Below, in pieces: positions 55,902-64,000 of a DNA stretch of 64,000 nucleotides. The stretch's first letter is position 1, and every line of letters starts with the position of its first letter. The position numbers were made by a program, and so were the translations under genes. The notes below the pieces were generated by a model. It saw only the letters and a program-made list of their open reading frames with translations. It was not told the DNA's origin and made no database searches. The stretch is from assembly GCA_029379385.1 (NCBI GenBank), contig CM055610.1, forward strand, positions 19,865,422 through 19,929,421, written 5' to 3'. This DNA is from Quillaja saponaria (lineage: Eukaryota > Streptophyta > Magnoliopsida > Fabales > Quillajaceae).

Positions 55902-57454
55902 AATTCGAAGAACCACATTTGATGTTTGTATCTTTAACTCGTTGTAGTTTAGTTTATTTTCATGCAATCATGTGGAACGATATTTACTTTATAAAGTCTT
56001 TTGTTTTTGTATTTTTGTTGTTCTCAATGTAATAGTATTTCTATTGTTTTAATAGTATCATGACAGCTAAACCCAAACAAAGATATTCAATATATATCAT
56101 CACTCTCATTTTGAGAAAGAAAATTTCTCTTGATACACAACCCAGTACACTTACATCAATGCAAAATATTTTTACTGATAATAGTTTTTTTTTTAAAGAA
56201 ATGAACAAGAACTCTATTATTAATAAATTTTTCTAAAAGTAACTGCTAATTCTAGCATTAATTATGACATTACCATGGTCGTAATATTTGATTTGATAAC
56301 AAAACATTTTTACTTATGGGAATTTTTTTCTGTTTGGGACCATAATATAAAAAAAATATGAGTTTCACGTGAAATTTACTTTTATTAAATTAGAGATGAG
56401 TGCCTAAATACTTTTTGTTGTCTGCACTTATCAATTAAAGAAAAAAAAAATGCTATTTTCATCGTAACTCATTTTTAATCATAGTAAAACTTATGAGTTG
56501 TGAATAACTAATAATGTGGTCCATTTTTATGGGAGTGACTCCAAGCTTGTATGCCAATGATCATTTAAAATTTTTTTAAAGAAATTTCAATTCAACTTAT
56601 TTATTTGACAATATAATTCTTTACATTTCAAGTTTACATAATGTTGAATTGAAATTGGAAAAAATTTAAAATACCAACTTCATTCTAGTTCTTAAAATAC
56701 TTCAAGCTCTTCTCTTACCACTGGCAAGCAGTTGCACTTGTCCTTGTATAATCAAAACTTAGCTCAATTTGTAGCTAATTGTTATTAATGAATAAAGGGC
56801 AGACTTGGATTGCAAGTCTACAGCACAGGAAGCAGCATTTGTTGCTTATTGCAAACTACACAATTGAGCATAAGATGTTTAGGGGCCTTACAAGACAGAT
56901 GTCCATACTTGAATTAAAGGCATTGCGGGCCTTGCATGGTGTGAGCCCATTCTCATTGTCTTGGGAATTTCGGGAGTAAGGACTTAAACTGTAAGAACTG
57001 ACAACTGAAACTAATTTGAGTTTATGATATACATAAAGATATTTATGACTATGTTGATGCTGGAATTTGAGTATGAGACCTTGATTATGATATTTTTGAT
57101 TAATTAAACCTAAAATTCATCAGTTTTTTAAAATATTATTGCTATATTTAAAATCAGTATAATTTATTTTAAGGGATTAGTCTGATAGTAAACAATGTAT
57201 GTTATGATTTCATAAATTCAAATCTCACTAAAAAAATCCATGAAAGTTAAAATTGTCATAAATTTCTTAATTTTAAATAAAATGCATAATTTTTTAATAA
57301 AAAAGGTAATGTAACTTTTTCATAAATCGTTTAGTTGTTTCATTAAAAATGGTGTAACCTCTACTATTTGTTTCGAAACAAATTAAAAGAAAAGTGAAGA
57401 TGGAGAGGCACATTTTAGAAACAAATTATCTTCTATTTTTTGAGAAGAGTTATT
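55902..57454. other. gene-free flank, paralogous to 29550-31650
   Basis: Follows 29550-31650 in order, with small indels. The block at 56700-56990 matches 30390-30730 but lacks about 54 bp (30541-30594). The LINE insertion begins at its right end. Confidence 0.8.
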
Positions 57455-60321
57455 AAAAAAAAAAGTAAATTGAGAGAGCTTGTAGATACTATGAGTAGAA
57501 GGAGGATTAATATTGCTTGTTTGCAAGAAACTAAGTGGGTAGGAGAAAAGGCTAGAGAGATAGAGAGAACAGGATTCAAGATGTGGTATACCGGTAAGAC
57601 TAGAAATAGGAATGGAGTGGCGATTATTGTTGATGGAAATTTGAAGGACGAGGTTGTAGAAATCAAGAGGAAAAGTGATAGAATAATTTTAGTAAAATTG
57701 ATGATAGACGAGGAGACATTTAATATTATTAGCGCCTATGCTCCCCAAATAGGATTGGATGAATCTACTAAGAAGGCTTTTTGGGAAGATTTAGAAGGAG
57801 ATAGTTCAAGGAGTACCCTTAGGTGAGAAATTGTTTATTGATGCTAATTTGAATGGTCGTGTAGGAAGTACTAATGAGGGCTTTGAGCGCGTACATGGAG
57901 GATATGGTTATGGCGTTAAGAATGAGGGTGGAGAGTCTATTTTAGATTTTGCAGTTGCGTATGACCTGATTTTAGCTAACACGTTCTTTAAGAAACGAGA
58001 GTCGCACTTAATCACCTTTAGTAGCGGGCTGAATAAGAGCCAAATAGATTTTGTTATGACTAGAAAGGTTGATAGAGCTGTTTGTAAGGATTGTAAGGTT
58101 TTACCCGGCGAGTGTTTAGTGTCTCAGCATAAACTTATGGTTGTGGATGTTGGCGTTAAGTGGCGGAAGCAAAAGTATAGAAGTAATAAGTGTATTAAGA
58201 CTAGATGGTGGAATTTGAATGGAGGGAAGATGACTCTTTTTAAAGATAAAATGTTACAGGGTGATCCTTGGAGGGTGGAGGGTGACCTAACATGATTTGG
58301 GATGAGATGGCGAGTCGTATCAGGAATACGGCTAGAGAGGTGTTAGGAGAAAGTAGAGGACGTGGACCTCCGACTAAGGAGACATGGTGGTGGAATGAAG
58401 AAGTTCAACAAGCTATTAAAGCTAAAAAAGAGTGTTATAAAAGATTACACAAGTGTAGAAATGAAGATAATTATAAATGTTTTAGACAAGCTAGGAAAGA
58501 TGCTAAGAAAGCGGTTAGGGAAGCCAGAGGCAAGGCTTGCGAAGGACTTTACCAAAAGTTAGAGACAAAGGATGGAGAGAAAGATATCTATAGGATTGCC
58601 AAGCAAAGGGAAAGACGAACTAAAGACCTAATTCGTATTAAGTGCATTAAGGATGAGGCTGATAGGGTTTTAGTTAAGGAAGATGAGATTAATGAGAGAT
58701 GGCAAACTTATTTCGATACTTTATTTAATGAAGAGTCAAGGGGTGATTTTGGAGACCTTGATGTCACCTTTGATGATACGAACCGGCGATTTGTTCGTCG
58801 GATTAGAGCTCAGGAGGTTAAAGAAGCTATGCATAAGATGAAGAATGGTAAGGCTTTGGGCCCAGATGATATTCCAATAGAAGTTTGGAGATGCCTAGGA
58901 GATATTGGAGTAACTTGGCTTACAAATCTTTTTAACAAGATTTTAGTAACCAAGAAAATGCCAGATGAGTGGAGGAAGAGTACATTAATCCCTATTTATA
59001 AGAATAAAGGAGATATTCAAAGTTGTTCGAATTATCGAGGTATAAAACTTATTAGCCATACAATGAAACTGTGGGAGAGAGTGATTGAGCGTAGGATTAG
59101 GAATGAGACTGTAGTTTCTGAGAATCAATTTGGTTTTATGCCTGGAAGATCTACAATGGAGGCTATTTTTCTACTTAGGAGATTAATGGAGAAATATAGA
59201 GAAAAGAAAAAGGATTTTCACATGGTCTTTATTGATCTAGAAAAAGCATATGATAAGGTGCCAAGACAAGTCTTGTGGTGGGTACTCGAGAAGAAAAAGG
59301 TCCCAACTAAATATGTAAAAGTTATTAAAGATATGTATGAAGGAGTATTGACTAGGGTGCGGACTGTAGATGGTATGACTGGAGAGTTCCCGATCACGAT
59401 AGGTGTTCACCAAGGTTCATCCTTAAGTCCTTACCTATTTGCGTTAGTCATGGATGAACTCACCTATAATATCCAAGATAGGGCTCCTTGGTGCATGTTG
59501 TTTGCCGATGATATTGTATTGGTAGACGAAACTAGGGAAGGTTTAAATTCTAAACTAGGAATGTGGCGGAACGCGTTAGAATCTAAAGGCCTTAGATTGA
59601 GTCGGACAAAAACTGAATATATGGAGTGCAATTTCAGTAAAACTAGAGGAGGCCCGAATGATATAATTTTAGACGGTCAGACAATCCCTACCAAGGATGT
59701 GTTTAAGTATTTAGGGTCATTTATACAAAAAGATGGTGCAATTGAGCATGATGTAAACCATAGGATTAAGGCATGGGTGGGTGAAGTGGAGGAGTGCTTC
59801 GGGAGTTTTATGTGATCTTAAAATCCCGAATAGATTGAAAGGGAAATTTTATAAGTCGGCAGTGAGACCAGCTATGTTGTATGGTACCGAATGTTGGGCA
59901 GTTAAGAAGCAACATTCGCATAAGATGGGAGTAGCCGAAATGAGAATGTTAAGATGGATGACAGGACATACAAGAAATGATAGAATAAGAAATGAGGAGA
60001 TTCGTAGGAAGGTAGAAGTAGCACCTATTGAGGAGAAAATGAGGGAGAATCGTCTACTGTTGGTTTGGACACATCCAACGTCGGCCAATGGACGCAGTAG
60101 TTAAGCAAGGTGACATGGTCCAGGTGCCAGGTGTTAGACGGGGAAAGGGGAGACCGAAACTTACATGGGGGACAGTCATCGAGAAAGATATGGCTGTACT
60201 AGGAATTAATGAAAATCTTGTCTTTGATCGATGCGAATGGAGGAAAATGATTCATATAGCCGACCCCAACTAGTTTGGGATTTTAAGGCTTAGTTGAGTT
60301 GAGTTGAGTTGAGTTGAGTTG
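57455..60321 (+). mobile_element. RTE-type LINE, 5'-truncated, frameshifted
   Basis: One ORF2-like polyprotein in pieces: 57440-57826, 57831-58295, 58292-59815, 59781-60104 and 60088-60273. The endonuclease keeps LQETKW, GVAIIV and ISAYAPQ; the site expected to read GDLNG reads ANLNG, so a catalytic Asp is lost. The reverse transcriptase is complete, with [48 protein letters not shown] and the FADDIVL active site. At least four frame changes separate the parts. The 3' end is ACTAGTTTGGGATTTTAAGG followed by five TTGAG repeats (60294-60321), which is the simple-repeat tail typical of plant RTE elements. The truncation falls just before the endonuclease start. It sits in the duplicated kinase flank, whose empty version is near 31640-31700. 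Confidence 0.92.
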
Positions 60322-60936
60322 CTTATTGAATTGCTCAAGGGGCCGGGCTCTAGTTGTTCTTTCTTCTTCTTCTTCTTTTTTTAAACAAAAAAAAAATCTT
60401 TTGGTATCAAAGGCTTGTTGTCACTCATTCTTTTAGATTTTATATTTTCCTTTTCTTTTTATTTTTTTTTCACTTGAATAAATTAATCTCAAATCTGTTC
60501 CATTATTAGAGATGATCTCGAGGTATCATAAATGTGATTTTTATTTCTTCCTCATTGTGACCAACTGTCACGGTCTTAGAAAATCCAACGCTCCCATGCA
60601 GCACTTAGATACTCAAGCCCCACACTAGAATGCTAAGTCAACCTAAACTTTATTCAAACTCAAGAGAAAGACAAGTGAGAAAGAGAGCACATAAGAGAAT
60701 CTTTAAGAAATGATCTCTTTATTGAATACTCGAAGGCTCTTACAAGGCTTTCTTGTAAGAGTTCTCCTTATTTGAGAGTTTTTGTAACTTTGGTTCAAAC
60801 CTCCTTGGAATGTTGCAATGTCGACAATTGCATCTTTCACTACTTCAAACCTCCTTGGAATTATGCAAATATATAAACGGACCCACACTAATTACAACCC
60901 ATGTGAGTTACAACATTAATATCTTGAGAATCACAC
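60322..60936. other. flank with an unclassified insertion of about 280 bp
   Basis: 60330-60510 resumes similarity to 31680-31800. 60515-60790 is extra and unrelated (contains GTCACGGTCTTAGAAAATCC). 60800-60936 matches 18265-18400, the interval joining the broken RING copy to the type A gene, so that junction was also duplicated here. TCAAACCTCCTTGGAAT occurs twice (60797, 60846). Confidence 0.6.
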
Positions 60937-62255
60937 AAATTACTCTAACTCTGGAATGATTTCAAGTTTTTGATTCATAGTATTTGAGGAGTGCTACCCT
61001 TTGATCTGGCTGGTCTTGTTGAGGAAACAAAAGGGTTAGGAGGCATGGATAGTTTATCACCATTTCCTTCTAGTATATGAACCACAATGTTGAGGAGTGC
61101 TAAACTATCCATGCCTCCTAACCCTTTTGTGCTAAACTATCCATGCCTCCTAACCACAATATTTCCTTTTTCTTTACAATTTAAAACACAAGCCCAACAC
61201 TTAGGTCCCCTCCTCTTTAATATAAATCCATTACGGGTAGTAAATGTTAGTGTCATTTTCCTTTGTCTCATCAACATTCTTCTTTCCTCCAACCACTTCA
61301 AGTAACAACATTCCAAACCTATAAACATTTAACTTATATGATGCTTTCCCAAAGTTCCTTTTGAAAACTTCTGATTTTCTTTATCCAGCTTACTTTTGTG
61401 GTGGACATGATATGGTACTATGACCAGTAGCAAAAGAAGTAGGAAACAAAAGGGTTAGGAGGCATGGATAGTTTGTAATTCTCATTACAAACTTGAACTA
61501 GATGAAGTGATAATTGCTCATGATATTAGAACACGAGGTCATGTAATCTAACACAAACACTTCTATGATATGTACTGGAGAATGAAGGCACGAGGTCACC
61601 TTTATTCGTGTTATTGTTCTTCAATTGACATTTCATTCGTACTGCTTCACACTTAGTGCAATATTCTGGTGTTAGCCACGTAAGCTAAGAGCATTTTGCC
61701 TCTCCACGAATGAGTTGATCATTATGTCCAACGAAGACAAAGTGTCAATCAACTTGGTGCAAGATACTAGGTAGAAAAAATCATCCACGTTAGTATTTTC
61801 GGAGCCAACTGTCACAATTGGACAGGGCCGGGAGATATATTGATTTTCTCCAGAACAGCTAAAAAAAAGTGACACTATTCATGGATTCAAATTGGAAAGG
61901 TGAAAATGATGAATTGACAAGACTCAGAAGCTGCCTCTCCAAGCAATTTTCAGGGTCATATAATTGAATCTTTTGAGTTTTGTAATCTATGCTTTGGACA
62001 ATAATTGATTGGGACTGGAGATGTAGGAAGCTCAAGCAGTGTTCCATGATTATGATCACCAAGATAGATCAAACCCAGGATAACCTTCACTACACTACTG
62101 ATCACCAGGTTGCTTGCAGTTGGTATCTGTATGTTGGAATGGAAATCAAATAGGTGGTCCACCACTTGGATACCTCAGCTGGTTTGCTCCAAGCTTCACA
62201 AAAAGCAATACCATGAATGACAAGCCAAAGAAGAGACCCTTTAATCTGGCCATAA
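60937..62255 (-). pseudogene. LRK10L type A copy 5, rearranged pseudogene
   Basis: The C-terminal kinase end is at 60940-61085, a middle part (subdomains VIII to X) at 61225-61375, and the ectodomain exon at 61600-62255 (VKSIDYKTQK near 61990 and CSGENQYISRPCPIV near 61820). Most of the kinase, including the glycine loop and HFD, is missing. A 30-bp segment coding for part of the C-terminus is present four times, twice inverted (61027, 61101, 61133, 61446). The ectodomain is in better frame at 61830 than the copy at 47.5 kb but has other breaks near 61900 and 62010. Confidence 0.85.
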
Positions 62256-62319
62256 TTGCGATTTGCTAATATATGGAGGGCAGATACCTATTTAATTAGG
62301 ATGGGTGAGTTTATATACA

Positions 62320-62690
62320 TAATACATGTCTAACTAGCAAAAATATTTCAAGTTATTTCATTTGCTAAACTAGAAGACTGTATGAATTCTGGAAAGAGGA
62401 GCTGCAGAAAAACATAGAAGAAAATTGAGTGGAGTCTTCTAAGAGGGGTGGGATGAAGATCTGCAAAAATCAGTATTTTACTTTTTAATTTTGAATCAAA
62501 ATTGAGAAGATAAAAATTGTATTATCAGATTTGGATAAGGGATTGGGAATGTGACACATGTGCACATAGTCAAAATATTACTACTATGAACAAGAACAAC
62601 AGAAACCCATCTTTATCTATCCCTCTGTCTACCTATTCCACCATGATTTCAGGAAAAGCCAGCTCCTTTATTTTGTCATTATTTTGAAAT
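62320..62690. promoter_or_regulatory. conserved head-to-head block, copy 3, with 5' stub of a type B gene
   Basis: 62320-62580 aligns with 47980-48300. At 62643, ATGATTTCAGGAAAAGCCAG matches the first codons of the B genes (MFTGKA), but similarity stops after about 45 bases, at the edge of another insertion. This shows that a fifth A/B pair once stood here. Confidence 0.6.
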
Positions 62691-62728
62691 TTGAGTCAGT
62701 TTGTAATTTGTGAAAATCTAGGGATGGA

Positions 62729-64000
62729 GTGTTAGGATTTATCACTTGTATGAGGGTAATTTAGTCTTAAGTCAGTCAAGGGAGGGTAGACTTGTATTTT
62801 TCCTTTTGTTACAGTAACGTTGGTGGTTTGGTTTTTGTCCATCTGCTGACGTGTCCAAACAGATTGCATTCTGTTAGGAATCGCAACAGAATGGAACCGA
62901 GACTATAAGCTCACTAGCTGTAGTTGCTGATTTTCTGTCGAGAATTATAATACAATTTCCCTTTTCTCTCCTCTTTCTGTAAGTTCTCCTTAGCACCCTA
63001 ATATCCAAAAGGTAGCTAACATGGAGTCATTAAATAATTCAGTAATCAATTCAAGACCATTAAGGTGGGATAATTGGGAAGACATGGTCATTTGCGCAAA
63101 AAATCTCTTGGCAGATCCAAGGAACTAAAATTCGTTTCGAAATACCGTTTTGATAAGCCCAGAAACGGAAAAGATTCGAGAAACAGTATAAAAACGGTAT
63201 GAAAACTCTAATTTTTGTTGAAATACATGAAAATATATAATAAAATACATGTTATAATAATTATAAGTATCCAACATTATTAATTTAGTACATAAAATAC
63301 TATTAAATACATAACAAAGTAAAATTCTAAACATAGACATACAAATTAGAGAAAATATCAAATTACAATCACATCCAACCAACAGTGAGGTGGCTAGCAG
63401 GTGCTCAACCCATATTTAATGAATGTTTTTTTAATTTGAACCAACATATATATGTCTTAAATTTTAATATTATTCATCACTAAGTTAAACTAAATTAATA
63501 CAAAGTATTTGTATAAAAATAAATAAATAAATAAAAGACCAAGAAACTAAACATGGGCGAAATCCTAAAAAGAATTATCTTCGCTAAATTATACTATTTG
63601 AATATGCATCAAATAAGATTAAAAAAAAATTGAAATCCTAAAATATGAAGAGAACTAGAGCCAAAACTTAATATTTTTAAATTCTGAAAATGCCATGTTT
63701 TTGTCTACCTGTTTTGCATAAAAAAAATGAAAACGATCCTGTTTTGTGGGGAAACGCCCTTGTTTCGAGTGGAAACACTCCCGTTTCGTATGGAAACGGT
63801 GGTTGCATTTCTATAAGTGAATTTCATTTCAGGTAGTATGAAAACGGAAACGTTTTGACCGTTTCGACACGAATTTTTAAACCTTGGGTAGATCCCGACC
63901 TAATACAATTAAAGTGGTAAGATTTGGAGGACATCACCAAACGTGAAAAAAATTTCATTGGAGATATCCCTTTTGGAAAAGTGTACAGGGGAAAATTACT
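62729..64000 (+). mobile_element. probable LTR retroelement start, interrupted by a MITE; runs off the window
   Basis: 62729 begins TGTTAGGATTTATCAC and a promoter- and leader-like region follows to about 63015. A short open frame starts at 63020 (MESLNNSVINSRPLRWDNWE), which could be the start of a gag-like protein. After the inserted element it resumes at 63896 and continues past the window. No clear primer-binding site was found, so class is uncertain. Confidence 0.35.
63119..63885. mobile_element. non-autonomous inverted-repeat DNA transposon, about 767 bp
   Basis: Left end AAGGAACTAAAATTCGTTTC and the reverse complement of the right end AAGGTTTAAAAATTCGTGTC form long imperfect terminal inverted repeats that continue through CGAAA and CGTTTTGA. 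Flanks GGCAGATCC (63110-63118) and GGTAGATCC (63887-63895) form an 8-9 bp target duplication with one mismatch. No transposase is encoded. The right third repeats GTTTCG and GGAAAC words in both orientations. A 9-bp duplication would fit a Mutator-like element and 8 bp a hAT; I cannot decide. Confidence 0.75.

Noticed and set aside
60703..60888. 61-codon minus-strand frame near the type A 3' flank.
   Set aside because: It spans a junction of two unrelated segments (insertion and 3' UTR-like DNA), so it cannot be an old gene.
63125..63382. 85-codon minus-strand frame.
   Set aside because: It lies wholly inside the inverted-repeat element and has low-complexity Ile/Phe/Tyr composition expected of AT-rich DNA.

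Overview
This is plant nuclear DNA, most likely from a eudicot. It is AT-rich, the genes have GT-AG introns, and there is a complete set of plant mobile elements (copia, CACTA, RTE-type LINE, hAT and other short inverted-repeat elements). The first 7.5 kb hold the last 13 exons (about 1,715 codons) of an NADH-dependent glutamate synthase (GLT1). The same strand then carries a one-exon mitochondrial succinate dehydrogenase assembly factor (SDHAF4 type, 9139-9495). I cannot name the species from sequence alone.

From 10.4 kb to the end the window is an accessory, fast-changing region. It opens with an ATL20-type membrane RING-H2 gene (10440-12644), which has a signal peptide, a cysteine-rich wall-binding ectodomain, a membrane span and a RING. 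A partial, broken second copy lies at 16.5-18.0 kb. The rest is a cluster of LRK10L ('rust resistance kinase Lr10' type) receptor kinases in two paralogous types on opposite strands. Minus-strand type A copies are at 18.4-20.6, 31.8-32.6 (broken), 45.7-47.9, 52.2-52.5 (remnant) and 60.9-62.3 (broken). Plus-strand type B copies are at 23.0-29.5 (broken ectodomain, intact kinase), 37.4-40.0 (intact), 41.1-42.5 (broken), 48.9-50.8 (broken), 52.7-55.9 (intact) and a 5' stub at 62.64. The order suggests repeated duplication of an ancestral head-to-head A/B pair. Only two B genes (37442-40029 and 52724-55901) read through completely. The two best A genes keep an open kinase exon, but each has a one-base frameshift in its ectodomain exon.

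Between head-to-head partners lie two notable kinds of non-coding DNA. One is a conserved block of about 150-300 bp with a CACATGTG/CACGTG core, seen three times. The other is a tandem array (20.9-22.8 kb) whose 167-bp and 185-bp monomers tend to alternate, giving a 352-bp higher-order unit; a two-copy relative sits at the same kind of position at 48.35-48.74 kb.

Mobile DNA fills the gaps: a truncated copia element (34.5-37.3 kb), a hAT-type MITE with a perfect 8-bp target duplication (33981-34309), a CACTA transposase remnant (42.6-43.9 kb), a frameshifted RTE-type LINE ending in TTGAG repeats (57.5-60.3 kb), and an inverted-repeat element of about 767 bp (63119-63885). Everything fits known families. 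The most interesting content is the architecture of the receptor-kinase cluster and its intergenic repeats, not a new enzyme system.
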